Assembly: GCA_964555645.1 (NCBI GenBank)
Contig: CAZKTA010000012.1
Span: forward strand, 28,079-92,078
Origin: DTLC01 sp964555645
GTDB taxonomy: Bacteria > Verrucomicrobiota > Verrucomicrobiia > Limisphaerales > DTLC01
Length of the DNA: 64,000 nucleotides
Reading direction: 5' to 3'
Each line of letters begins with the position of its first letter. Position 1 is the stretch's first letter. The notes under the pieces are model-generated. The model did no database searches. It was given only the letters and a program-made list of their open reading frames with translations, and was not told where the DNA came from. This document shows positions 19,236 through 27,227 of this stretch, one piece after another. The translations under genes and the position numbers were made by a program.

Positions 19236-19994
19236 ATGAATCGTGACAAAGTTCAGTCAATTATCGCGGTAGGGCTGATCTGCCTTTGCGTAAACAGCGC
19301 CGGAGCAGAATCGGGGGCACAGGAAAAGTCCCAACCTTCACCTCCCAAGGAGCGCTGGCAAAGTGAAGTTGCGCTTGGGTTGACAATGACACACGGTAAC
19401 AGGGACACGCTGGTACTAACTTTTGATGCGCGCACACAACGCAAAAAACACCCTACCGAGTGGGCATTCGGCCTAAACGCAAGCTATGGCGAGATAAGCG
19501 GGGTCAAAAGCACTGAGTCGCTAAGAGGGTTCGGCCAGGTTAACAGACTGTTTGGCGAGTATTGGTTCGGCTATCTGCGCGCAGACGGTCTGCACAATGA
19601 CATTACAGGCGTTGATTACAGGTTCACGGTTGGTCCCGGTCTTGGCAGATACCTCATCAAGCGCACACAAACGACGCTGAGAATTGAGGCAGGTGGAACC
19701 TTCCTTTGGGAACGTGTCGTAGGAATAGAAAAAGAGTATGTTGCGGTGCGGTTCGCCGAACGATTCGAGCATAAGATCAGCGATCGCGTGCGGATGTGGC
19801 AATCGGCAGAGTTTTTGCCTGCAGTTGAGGATTGGTCAGATTACGTTCTGAACATGGAGGCTGGCATTGACTCGGCCCTGAGCAAATCGCTTAGCTTGCG
19901 CGTTTATTTGCAGGACATTTATGACAGCAAACCGGCACCGGGCAGAAAACCGAACGATCTGCGGCTGGTAAGCGCGCTTGTTGTGAAGTTCTGA
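19236..19994 (+). CDS. DUF481 family outer-membrane beta-barrel protein
   Basis: A 252-residue protein with a signal peptide (about residues 1-25, ending SAGAES). The mature part alternates polar and hydrophobic residues in strands: WQSEVALGLTMTHGNRDTL, WAFGLNASYGEISGVKS, YWFGYLRADGLHNDI, DYRFTVGPGLGRYLI, up to a terminal strand ending LVSALVVKF with the C-terminal Phe typical of barrel proteins. The G(N)RDT and GxY motifs and strand order fit the DUF481 (salt-induced, YdiY-like) family. An outer-membrane location is inferred and no substrate is known. A 48-residue membrane protein gene follows 46 bases later. Confidence 0.78.
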   Translation: MNRDKVQSIIAVGLICLCVNSAGAESGAQEKSQPSPPKERWQSEVALGLTMTHGNRDTLVLTFDARTQRKKHPTEWAFGLNASYGEISGVKSTESLRGFGQVNRLFGEYWFGYLRADGLHNDITGVDYRFTVGPGLGRYLIKRTQTTLRIEAGGTFLWERVVGIEKEYVAVRFAERFEHKISDRVRMWQSAEFLPAVEDWSDYVLNMEAGIDSALSKSLSLRVYLQDIYDSKPAPGRKPNDLRLVSALVVKF

Positions 19995-20040
19995 CCGGGA
20001 AGAACTGTGGCATTGCCAATGCTGCAATTGACAGGCAGAG

Positions 20041-20187
20041 ATGGTGACTGTATTGGTCATGGCAATCGCAGTGTTGGCTGCAGCCGGTTTGGCTGTATTA
20101 GCATGTGCAGTTTTTACTGCGCCGTGGGGTTACCAGGACCAGGACGGGTTTCATTACGGGTTCCCATCAACGCAACTGGTTGACTGA
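20041..20187 (+). CDS. Small membrane protein, 48 residues
   Basis: A short reading frame from ATG 20041 to TGA 20187, preceded by GGCAGAG. Residues 1-27 form one strongly hydrophobic segment (VTVLVMAIAVLAAAGLAVLA, then CAVFTAP). The tail is short and aromatic/polar (WGYQDQDGFHYGFPSTQLVD). Either a single-span membrane protein or, with a cysteine at residue 22, a possible lipoprotein, although the lipobox LAVLAC is only fair. It lies 46 bases after the DUF481 gene on the same strand. The function is unknown and the gene could be missed by length filters. Confidence 0.5.
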   Translation: MVTVLVMAIAVLAAAGLAVLACAVFTAPWGYQDQDGFHYGFPSTQLVD

Positions 20188-20263
20188 GCCTGGTATTTCG
20201 GTGCTCACAATGCCGCAGAAACGCACGTCTTCGCAAACGGTGCCGCAGTCCCGGTGAACCTAT

Positions 20264-21277
20264 TCACTTGCGCCCAGCCGCCCTCAGAATAGGCTTCAGT
20301 TCGGTCATTAACTCCCGAAACTGGCCCGGTGTAAGTTGTTGGGCGCCGTCACTGAGCGCCTCGGCTGGGTTTGGATGCACCTCCACTAGCAACGCATCTG
20401 CACCCATAGCAACTGCGCCCTTTGCTGCAGCAATCACAAGATCGGCACGCCCGACGCCGTGACTCGGGTCAACTGCAACTGGCAGATGCGATTCTCGTTT
20501 GATGATCGGCACGGCTGCCAAGTCTAGTGTGTTACGTGTGTAGGTCTCGAATGTGCGGATGCCCCGCTCGCAAAAGATCAGGTTCGGATTTCCATTGGCA
20601 AGTATGTATTCGCCTGCAAGCAACCATTCTTCAATCCGCATGGACGGGCCGCGCTTGAGCAGGACGGGTTTGCCCGTGCGTGCGGCTGCAACCAACAACT
20701 GAAAGTTTTGCGCATTACGCGCACCGACCTGGATCACATCTGCGTACTCGGCCACAAGGTCAGCGTGTTGCTCGGAAAGCAACTCGGTCACAATCGGCAG
20801 TCCAATCACACGCCGCACTTTTGCGAGTAGTTTAAGGCCTTTCAAGCCCAAGCCTTGGAATTCGTAGGGGGACGTGCGCGGCTTAAATGCGCCCCCGCGC
20901 AACAAGGTTGCCCCAGCCGCTTTCACTGCTTCAGCGGTTTCAAACAGTTGGCGTTCGTTCTCGACTGAACATGGTCCAGCAATAACATGGAACTGCTTGG
21001 CACCGATAACAACGCCGCCTACAGGAATAACTGTGTCTTCAGGATGCGCCTCGCGGCTGACGAGCTTGAACCGTTTCTGGACAGGCATCACATTTTCGAC
21101 CTGTGGCCACGTCAGAAGTGTCTCTAGGGTCTGATGCGTGCGTTCGTCGCCAATTGCGCCTATGACCGTGCGCGCCACGCCACGAATCACATGTGGTTTG
21201 TAGCCGAGCTTGCGTATCTCTTTCAGGACGGCTGCCTCGGCCTTTTTCGATATACCAGGTTTCAGAACGACTATCAT
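20264..21277 (-). CDS. aroF: 3-deoxy-7-phosphoheptulonate (DAHP) synthase
   Basis: Condenses phosphoenolpyruvate and erythrose-4-phosphate to DAHP, the committed step to chorismate and to Phe, Tyr and Trp. The 337 residues comprise an N-terminal ferredoxin-like regulatory domain (about 1-70, MIVVLKPGISKKAE) and the type I-beta barrel: IAGPCSVEN near 100, LLRGGAFKPRTSPYEFQG near 128-145, GARNAQNF near 190, LLKRGPSMRIEEWLLAGEYI near 208-226, CERGIRTFE near 236 and DPSHGVGRADLV near 268. GGAGC four bases before ATG 21277 supports the start. A 29-codon leader with Tyr-Phe-Trp and a terminator lie directly upstream, so feedback by attenuation is expected. Confidence 0.95.
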   Translation of the reverse strand: MIVVLKPGISKKAEAAVLKEIRKLGYKPHVIRGVARTVIGAIGDERTHQTLETLLTWPQVENVMPVQKRFKLVSREAHPEDTVIPVGGVVIGAKQFHVIAGPCSVENERQLFETAEAVKAAGATLLRGGAFKPRTSPYEFQGLGLKGLKLLAKVRRVIGLPIVTELLSEQHADLVAEYADVIQVGARNAQNFQLLVAAARTGKPVLLKRGPSMRIEEWLLAGEYILANGNPNLIFCERGIRTFETYTRNTLDLAAVPIIKRESHLPVAVDPSHGVGRADLVIAAAKGAVAMGADALLVEVHPNPAEALSDGAQQLTPGQFRELMTELKPILRAAGRK

Positions 21278-21322
21278 ATTTGCTCCGTTTTGCGCTTTGC
21301 CGGGGTCATCACTGCGGGAAAC

Positions 21323-21349
21323 AAAAAACCGCAGGTGGGCGACCTGCGG
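21323..21349 (-). terminator. Attenuator terminator in the aroF leader
   Basis: On the minus strand CCGCAGGT (21349-21342), loop CGCCC, ACCTGCGG (21336-21329), then TTTTTT (21328-21323). This perfect 8-bp stem with a T-run lies between the leader ORF and the aroF start 46 bases further on, so it must act as a conditional terminator. Confidence 0.85.
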
Positions 21350-21446
21350 CTCGGGTTATTAAACTTTCATGGTTCAACACAGCCGCAAGCGCCGGCCAAT
21401 CGGCCAAAAATATAATTGACCGCCGACAACCCGCGATAGCGCTTGC
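21329..21446 (-). promoter_or_regulatory. Ribosome-mediated attenuator of aroF
   Basis: Three competing helices can be drawn. 1:2 pairs GCAAGCGC (21446-21439) with GCGCTTGC (21392-21385). 2:3, the antiterminator, pairs CTTGCGGCT (21389-21381) with AGCCGCAGG (21351-21343), nine pairs with one G-U. 3:4 is the terminator. The leader codons TAT TTT TGG lie at 21412-21404 and the leader stop at 21376-21374. A ribosome stalled at Tyr-Phe-Trp leaves segment 2 free for 2:3, so aroF is read. A ribosome reaching the stop covers segment 2, so 3:4 forms. With no translation, 1:2 forms and termination also results. Confidence 0.75.
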
Positions 21447-21463
21447 AGACTGCTTGCGTTCAC
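21374..21463 (-). CDS. aroF leader peptide with Tyr-Phe-Trp run
   Basis: A 29-codon frame from GTG 21463 to TGA 21376-21374. Residues 18-20 are Tyr-Phe-Trp (TAT TTT TGG), one codon for each aromatic end product of the pathway opened by aroF. The predicted transcription start coincides with the GTG, so the peptide may be translated from a leaderless mRNA; an alternative is a start at a near-cognate codon downstream. No other aromatic residue occurs in the peptide. The role as a sensor is inferred from the codon run plus the helices and terminator that follow. Confidence 0.7.
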   Translation of the reverse strand: MNASSLQALSRVVGGQLYFWPIGRRLRLC

Positions 21464-21469
21464 GGCCAA

Positions 21470-21497
21470 ACAATAACTCAATCCAGACCCGTGTCAA
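21470..21497 (-). promoter_or_regulatory. Predicted promoter of aroF leader
   Basis: TTGACA (21497-21492), 16-base spacer, TATTGT (21475-21470) on the minus strand. The expected transcription start is at about 21463, the first base of the leader GTG codon. Confidence 0.6.
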
Positions 21498-21727
21498 GCG
21501 ACACCTGTGCCTGGCTCAGCGCGGGCTTAATCATTGGCGACCGGAACAAAACTCGCACACCGAAGGCGAAGTGTGGGCAAACCCACCAGCAAGCCCGCCA
21601 GTAATGCGCGCTTTCGGTTGCGTTTTTTTCAGCCCGGCGCGCGCCGCTAGGACTGCACTGCAAATAAAGCCAGCCACGACGAAGCACGAGCTTCCAGAGC
21701 GTTATGGATTCAGGCAGCTCTACCAGG

Positions 21728-22696
21728 TCAACTTGCCAAGTGGCAGGCAACCATATGGCCCGCACCAAGCCCACGCAGTTCAGGTGGTTCGGTCTGGCAC
21801 CGAGGCTGCACAGCGATTGGACACCGCGGATGAAACGGGCAGCCTGCGGGTGGGTTAATTGGTGATGGGGCCTCACCAGGCAATAAAATACGCTTGCGTT
21901 TCGTTGCAGGGTCAATAGTCGGAACAGCCGAGATCAACGCCTGTGTATACGGATGTTTCGGGGTGTGCACGAGTTTTCTCGCATCAGCCAGTTCAACAAT
22001 TTTGCCCAGGTACATAACCATGATCCGATGGCTGATGTGTTCGACCACTGCAATGTCGTGCGCAATGAAAAGATAACTCAACCCACGCGCAGTTTGTAAG
22101 TCCTTAAGCAGGTTAACGATCTGTGCCTGCACAGACACGTCCAGCGCGCTAACAGGTTCATCGCAAACTATTAGTTCAGGCTCGACAGCGAGCGCGCGTG
22201 CGATGCAAATCCGCTGGCGTTGTCCGCCACTGAACTCGTGCGGGTAACGCCCGGCACAGTCGGGCTCGAGTCCGACCGCACTGAGCAGTTCAATCACGCG
22301 CGTTTTACGCGCTGCGCGGCTATGGACGAGCCGATGAATATCGAGTGCCTCGCCTATGATTTGCTCGACTGTCATGCGCGGATCGAGAGAACCATACGGG
22401 TCTTGGAAAATCATTTGCATTTTGCGGCGTAGTTTGCGCAGTGGCCGTCCGCGCAGTTGCATGATATTGGTGCCGCAAAAGAGAATCGTGCCCGAGGTAG
22501 GCTCGATCAACCGTAGTACAGCTCGGCCTAATGTCGTCTTGCCGCACCCGCTTTCGCCAACCAACCCAAGTGTTTCACCAGGTCCAATTTCGAAGCTCAC
22601 GTCGTCAACGGCACGCACAACAGTACGCACGCGAGCAGCCAACACCCTTTTAATCGGGTAATGCACTTTTAAACGTTGCACTGCAAGAATAGTCAT
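21728..22696 (-). CDS. Oligopeptide ABC transporter ATP-binding protein, OppF/DppF type
   Basis: One of a pair of cytoplasmic ATPases that power peptide (or nickel/opine) import. The 322 residues show Walker A GESGCGKTT at 47-55, Q-loop FQDPYGSLDPRMT, signature SGGQRQRICIARAL, Walker B LIVCDEPVSALDVS and the H-loop FIAHD. The C-terminal oligo_HPY extension has HPYTQALISAVP and a Cys-containing stretch (GCPFHPRCPIA), as in Opp/Dpp family ATPases that bind an iron-sulfur cluster. It overlaps the PP2C-like gene by four bases and is the last gene of the oppD/PP2C-like/oppF set. Permease and binding protein genes are not in the window. Confidence 0.92.
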   Translation of the reverse strand: MTILAVQRLKVHYPIKRVLAARVRTVVRAVDDVSFEIGPGETLGLVGESGCGKTTLGRAVLRLIEPTSGTILFCGTNIMQLRGRPLRKLRRKMQMIFQDPYGSLDPRMTVEQIIGEALDIHRLVHSRAARKTRVIELLSAVGLEPDCAGRYPHEFSGGQRQRICIARALAVEPELIVCDEPVSALDVSVQAQIVNLLKDLQTARGLSYLFIAHDIAVVEHISHRIMVMYLGKIVELADARKLVHTPKHPYTQALISAVPTIDPATKRKRILLPGEAPSPINPPAGCPFHPRCPIAVQPRCQTEPPELRGLGAGHMVACHLAS

Positions 22697-23322
22697 AGCG
22701 GGCGCACAAGAATGACCGAGAGGTCATCCGGCAAAACACCTGACTGATACCGTCGTAGGTCGGCAAGCTTCCGTACAGCTTCATTCAAATCATCGCATGA
22801 AGCTGCGGCAACTATTTGTGATTTTGCGGCATATTTCAGGAGTCCGTCACTTGCAACGAGCAGCGTGTGCCGTAGCTTGCCAAGGCTGAACACAACGGGC
22901 CAAACCTGGCCGCTGCTCAGAAAAGGCATCCGATGCTGCGCGGCGGTAAGATTGTCAATGCCGGTTTCCGAAATAATCCATGCACCTGTACCTCCTGTAG
23001 TCGCGCCGAAAATATGTGATTCGGACACAGCCACGATTACGCAAGCCTCTTCGCCATATGCACCAGCCAGCGCTATTTCACGATCTAGCTCGACCATGAA
23101 TTGCGCGAGGACTTCCTGACTTGGCAAGAGTTGTGTGAACTTGGCCTTGGTAGCGTTGAGAATGAAGTCTGCTGCTTCAGCTCCACCACAAAGTCCACCT
23201 GTGCTTTCTGCAAACACTGAAACACGCCCATACTCGACTGTGAAAACCTCAGCGCGGTTTTTAAGCTCTGTTCCGCCAGATTTGTTGTGTTTCGCTAATG
23301 CAAACATCCCGTTTCTCAGCAT
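22693..23322 (-). CDS. Degenerate PP2C-like phosphatase domain protein
   Basis: A 209-residue single-domain protein whose pattern fits the PPM/PP2C phosphatase fold. VSVFAESTGGLCGG stands at the position of the usual (V)ADGMGGHxxG, GATTGGTGAWII at the GDSRAY position, LLVASDGLLKY at (L)ASDGLxD, and LPDDLSVILV at DNIT(V)I(V)V. The first metal-binding aspartate is replaced by Glu and the DN pair is DD, while the third (SDG) is kept, so activity is uncertain. It sits between oppD and oppF: the TAATG overlap with oppD and the 4-base overlap with oppF indicate translational coupling. It might be a phosphatase for a Ser/Thr-kinase circuit or a non-catalytic binding domain. Confidence 0.6.
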   Translation of the reverse strand: MLRNGMFALAKHNKSGGTELKNRAEVFTVEYGRVSVFAESTGGLCGGAEAADFILNATKAKFTQLLPSQEVLAQFMVELDREIALAGAYGEEACVIVAVSESHIFGATTGGTGAWIISETGIDNLTAAQHRMPFLSSGQVWPVVFSLGKLRHTLLVASDGLLKYAAKSQIVAAASCDDLNEAVRKLADLRRYQSGVLPDDLSVILVRPL

Positions 23323-24317
23323 TAATCATCAGCCGTGCCCCGACTGTATGGGCAACGGACCCAATGGCCAGGCAAAACCTCCACCAGCGCAGGCATGGCG
23401 CCTGAGCAATCGGCTTTTGCTATTGGACAGCGCGGGGCGAATTTGCAGCCGGGTGGCGGATTGGCCATGCTTGGCACTGTGCCCGGGATCGGCTCCAGCC
23501 GCACTGAGGTCGCCCCAAGCCTGGGCGCAGTTGCCTTAAGCGCTTTTGTGTACGGATGCAGCGGCTGACGCACCAGGCTTGCTGCCGGCGCAAGCTCAAC
23601 TATCTGGCCGGCGTACATAACGGCTACACGGTCGGCAATCTCAGATACGATGCCAAGGTTATGCGTGACGAACAGAATGGCCATGCCAACCTGCTGTTTA
23701 AGCGCACAAAGAAAATCGAGTATCTGCGCTTGGATCGTCACATCCAGAGCTGTAGTCGGCTCGTCGGCTACGAGCAATTTTGGCTCGGCTGCCAGCGCAA
23801 TTGCGAGCATCACACGCTGTTGCATACCACCCGACAACTGAAACGGATACGCACGCATCCGCTGTTGCGGCGCAGGAATACCAACAAGTTGCAGCAGCCG
23901 GATTACCTCGCTCTCGGATGCCTTTTCGGGTCTGTGCAACTTGAGCATTTCTTTGATCTGCGCGCCGACTTTCAACACTGGATTAAGTGACGCGCTTGGT
24001 TCCTGGAAAACATAACTGACAACAGCGCCACGTATTTTGCGTAGCTCTGTGTTTGCGAGTTTAAGTACATCATGGCTGTTCAACAAAATCTGGCCCGAAT
24101 AAACTGCCGGCGGCGACGGCACAAGCCGTGCAATTGAAAGTGCAGTCAGCGTTTTGCCACAGCCGCTCTCACCAACCAGACACAATGTTTCCCCATGGTC
24201 AATACTCAGTGATACACCGTCCAGCACACGCAAGGTGCGTGTGCTTGAGGCAAACTCGAGTGTAAGGTTTTTTATCTCGAGTAACGGCATCTCAACAGCA
24301 GACCTTAACCTGCGCAA
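23322..24317 (-). CDS. Oligopeptide ABC transporter ATP-binding protein, OppD/DppD type
   Basis: Partner ATPase to the OppF-type protein. Walker A GESGCGKT is at about 49-56, with Q-loop VFQEPSASLNPVLKV, signature LSGGMQQRVMLAIALA, Walker B LLVADEPTTALDVTI and H-loop FVTHN. The C-terminal extension has HPYTKALKATAP and the Cys-rich GCKFAPRCPIAKADC. Met1 (24317) gives nine extra residues; Met10 (24290, MPLLEIKNL) fits the family better and may be the true start. Divergent to the M3 oligopeptidase lipoprotein at 24404, which suggests joint control of peptide import and breakdown. Confidence 0.92.
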   Translation of the reverse strand: MRRLRSAVEMPLLEIKNLTLEFASSTRTLRVLDGVSLSIDHGETLCLVGESGCGKTLTALSIARLVPSPPAVYSGQILLNSHDVLKLANTELRKIRGAVVSYVFQEPSASLNPVLKVGAQIKEMLKLHRPEKASESEVIRLLQLVGIPAPQQRMRAYPFQLSGGMQQRVMLAIALAAEPKLLVADEPTTALDVTIQAQILDFLCALKQQVGMAILFVTHNLGIVSEIADRVAVMYAGQIVELAPAASLVRQPLHPYTKALKATAPRLGATSVRLEPIPGTVPSMANPPPGCKFAPRCPIAKADCSGAMPALVEVLPGHWVRCPYSRGTADD

Positions 24318-24403
24318 ACAACACGAAAAAGCTCAAGTGCGAACCCGTCCGAGGTTCAAATCAACTTGCGCAGAACAACCCAAGGTGCGAGTGTCTGTGC
24401 GCC

Positions 24404-26554
24404 ATGTTTGCAAAGACGGTCATTTACGCTGCATTAGCGTGTATGTTGGTCGCATGTGCAGTTGTCAAAAACAACAAGATGTCCAGCCAAACCACATTAG
24501 TTGACCTAGAGCGGCTTGCCGCACGGTTCAACAGCGTAGTCTCACTGCCCGAGTTCGAGACTACGCCTGAGGCAGTGCGTGCAGCGGTATCGAACACGAT
24601 CAGCCAAGCGAATGCCGCGCTGGATGCAATTGGCCGGCTTAGGCCCGGCGAGGTCAACTTCGACAACACCGTGCGCGCGTTGGATGACATTCTGTGGCAG
24701 GCAAGTTTGACGGGTAACAGACTGGCGTTGATCAAGGAAACGAGCACAAATGCCGCTCTACGCGAGGCTGCAACCGAAGCTATCAAAGTGCTTCAGGAAT
24801 GGGCTGTGGGGGTTGAATATCGCGAGGATGTGTACCGTGCGATCAAGGCGTATGCGGATACAAAGCCGAAGCTGTCTGGCGAAGACGCAAAACTGCTAGA
24901 TGAGACAATGCGCGATTACCGGCGCGCGGGGCTGGCGTTGCCCAAGCACGAACGCGACCAGGTCGAGCAGCTTCGAAAGGAACTCACCAGGTTGTGCACC
25001 GATTTCGACAGCAACATCACAAAAGCGCAAAAGGCGCTCAAGTTCACCAAGGCCGAGCTCGAAGGTGTGCCTGAAAGTTTCCTCAACCAGGAAGGCATCA
25101 AGACCGGCGAGGATGAATACACGATCCAGGTTAATGTCACCTGGCAGTATCTTGCGGTAATGGAAAATGCAAAACGCGAAGACGTACGTCGGCGTGTGCT
25201 TTTCGAACAACACAGCCTAGCCAAGGAGCAAAATGCGCCGTTGCTGGAGCGGATTCTTGCGTTGCGCAGCACAATTGCGCGCAAACTCGGATACAGCACC
25301 TGGGCAGATTACCAGATCGAGGTCAAAATGGCCAAAACAGCTGCACGCGCCATCCAGTTCGAGCAGAGTCTTGTGAAAGGGCTTCAGCCAAAGTTCGATG
25401 CCGAGCTTGCCGAGCTCCGTAAATTAAAGGTGGCTGAAACCGGCGATCCAAACGCAAAGATTGAAGTGTATGACTGGCGGTATTATGCCGAACAACTAAA
25501 GCGGCAGCGGTACAATGTTGACGCCGAGCAACTGCGCGTTTATTTCCCGTTGGAACGTACATTGCACGGTATGTTCGATGTGTACGCACGGATCTTCGGC
25601 GTGCGCTTCGAGCAGATTGACCCACCATACAAATGGGCGGGTGAGGTACAATTATGGTCTGTGCGCGATGCTGACACTGGCGAACCGCTCGGTTTGTTTT
25701 ACCTGGACATGTACCCGCGAGCCGGCAAATACAATCATTTTGCTGTGTTTGAACTTGTGGGGGGTAAACTGTTGCCAGACGGCCGGTATCAGCGCCCAGT
25801 AGTTGCGATGGTCTGCAATTTCCCGCCACCGCACCCTGGCAAACCGTCTCTTCTGAAACATAGCGATGTCGAGACGTTATTCCACGAGTTTGGCCACATA
25901 ATGCATAACGTGCTCACACGCGCCAAGTTCGCCAGGTTCGCAGGATCAAATGTGCCACGTGATTTTGTCGAGGCACCGTCCCAGATGCTCGAAAACTGGG
26001 TGTGGGACAAGCAGGTACTCGACAGTTTTGCTGCTGACTACCGCGACCCGACGCGGAAGATACCGGCCGAAATTCTCGACCAACTGAAAGCTGCAAAACT
26101 AGCTGTCGAAGGCACAAGGTACAGGCGGCAGCTTGCGTTTGGTTTGATGGACCTGACATTGCACACGCAAATTAATGAAACTAACTGTACCGATGCAATT
26201 CAGCTTGCAAACCGCGTGCTGAGCGAGGTGTTCCTGCCAGTGCCAGAAGGCACGGCAATACCGGCGTATTTCGGTCATTTAACCGGGTACGACGCCGCTT
26301 ACTACAGTTACGCATGGGCAGATGCAATCTCGAGCGACATGGCAACGGTGTTCGAACAGGCACCGGGTAGATATTTCGACGCTAACGTCGGCCGTAAACT
26401 GCGTAAGGAAATTTACGAAGTCGGCGACTCACGCGACGTGAACATCTCGATCGAAAAGTTCCTCGGCCGAGCACCGTCAATCGAGCCGTTCTTGAGAAAA
26501 ATTGGTGCTCAAACAGTTCCAACAATGCAGCCAGGGGCAGCCGCACAAAACTGA
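24404..26554 (+). CDS. M3 family oligopeptidase, predicted lipoprotein
   Basis: A 716-residue zinc metallopeptidase of the thimet oligopeptidase/oligopeptidase A (M3A) group, which cuts short peptides. The zinc site is HEFGH with His494, inside DVETLFHEFGHIMHNVL. The second-shell glutamate motif follows about 25 residues later (FVEAPSQMLENWVWD). RYRRQLAFGLMDL and YYSYAWADAISSDMATVF are further family motifs. The N-terminus YAALACMLVACAVV carries a lipobox (LVAC), so the enzyme is probably attached to a membrane and faces the periplasm, unlike the cytoplasmic relatives. Divergent from oppD with 86 bases between them. Confidence 0.9.
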   Translation: MFAKTVIYAALACMLVACAVVKNNKMSSQTTLVDLERLAARFNSVVSLPEFETTPEAVRAAVSNTISQANAALDAIGRLRPGEVNFDNTVRALDDILWQASLTGNRLALIKETSTNAALREAATEAIKVLQEWAVGVEYREDVYRAIKAYADTKPKLSGEDAKLLDETMRDYRRAGLALPKHERDQVEQLRKELTRLCTDFDSNITKAQKALKFTKAELEGVPESFLNQEGIKTGEDEYTIQVNVTWQYLAVMENAKREDVRRRVLFEQHSLAKEQNAPLLERILALRSTIARKLGYSTWADYQIEVKMAKTAARAIQFEQSLVKGLQPKFDAELAELRKLKVAETGDPNAKIEVYDWRYYAEQLKRQRYNVDAEQLRVYFPLERTLHGMFDVYARIFGVRFEQIDPPYKWAGEVQLWSVRDADTGEPLGLFYLDMYPRAGKYNHFAVFELVGGKLLPDGRYQRPVVAMVCNFPPPHPGKPSLLKHSDVETLFHEFGHIMHNVLTRAKFARFAGSNVPRDFVEAPSQMLENWVWDKQVLDSFAADYRDPTRKIPAEILDQLKAAKLAVEGTRYRRQLAFGLMDLTLHTQINETNCTDAIQLANRVLSEVFLPVPEGTAIPAYFGHLTGYDAAYYSYAWADAISSDMATVFEQAPGRYFDANVGRKLRKEIYEVGDSRDVNISIEKFLGRAPSIEPFLRKIGAQTVPTMQPGAAAQN

Positions 26555-26584
26555 AGGCGTAACCGGCACACAACCTGCCTGCAA

Positions 26585-27190
26585 TTACCGGGTGACCTGC
26601 GCATTCGGGGGCGGGAAAATGGGTTTGTAATGTTCAAAGCGCGCCATGACGGCTTTGACATATCGCTTCGTGATCGGAAAACCGATCTGCTCAATAAACA
26701 TTGCACTGTTTGTAGAAGCCGGTCCTTTTGCCCATCTTAACACATTCGCGCGCCCGGCGTTGTAATCAGCAAGTGCATACGGCAGCGGATTGTCAGTAGC
26801 CGAGTATCGGTCCAGCAGCTTTCGAAGGTACCATGTACCAGCCAAGGTGTTTTTTGCCGGATCAAATAACTGGCTGTGAACAAAAAACTGGATTCGTTCG
26901 GCTTCGGCCCATTCACGTGCTGCGAGCTCGCCGACCTGCATGAGACCGATCTCGCCCGCTTTGCCACGTGCCCGGGGGTTAAACTTGCTCTCGCGCCAAA
27001 CAACAGCCTTAACCAAAGCAGGGTCAACACCGTAGCGCGTTGCAGCGGCCAAAATGACCGGGTCCTGACTGTGCTCACGCCAAACAAGCCACAAGTCGTA
27101 CAAGACAAACAGGCCACTCATCAGCACAGCCAAAAGAATCCAAACTTTCAGACGTAATCCCGTGCGTGTCTTTGGCCTTTTATTTGGCAT
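26585..27190 (-). CDS. Membrane-anchored lytic transglycosylase (SLT domain)
   Basis: Cleaves the glycan strands of peptidoglycan. The 201 residues begin with a basic stretch and one membrane anchor (about 14-35, VWILLAVLMSGLFVLYDLWL). The SLT (goose-lysozyme-like) domain follows: YGVDPALVKAVVWRESKFNP with the catalytic Glu (about residue 67), GEIGLMQVG, TWYLRKLLDRY and PYALADYNAGRANVLRW. It is small for the family, resembling the minimal SLT proteins of the C-terminal Slt70 type. Its start overlaps the open frame of priA on the other strand but not priA's likely start at 27228. Confidence 0.88.
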   Translation of the reverse strand: MPNKRPKTRTGLRLKVWILLAVLMSGLFVLYDLWLVWREHSQDPVILAAATRYGVDPALVKAVVWRESKFNPRARGKAGEIGLMQVGELAAREWAEAERIQFFVHSQLFDPAKNTLAGTWYLRKLLDRYSATDNPLPYALADYNAGRANVLRWAKGPASTNSAMFIEQIGFPITKRYVKAVMARFEHYKPIFPPPNAQVTR

Positions 27191-27227
27191 TGTTTACCGG
27201 GGCACTTTCGTGCCTAGACTAACGCAG

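Noticed and set aside
21281..21463. Reading the aroF leader as a T-box or riboswitch
   Set aside because: No T-box AGGGTGGNACCGCG element or known riboswitch core; the leader ORF with aromatic codons explains the structure better.
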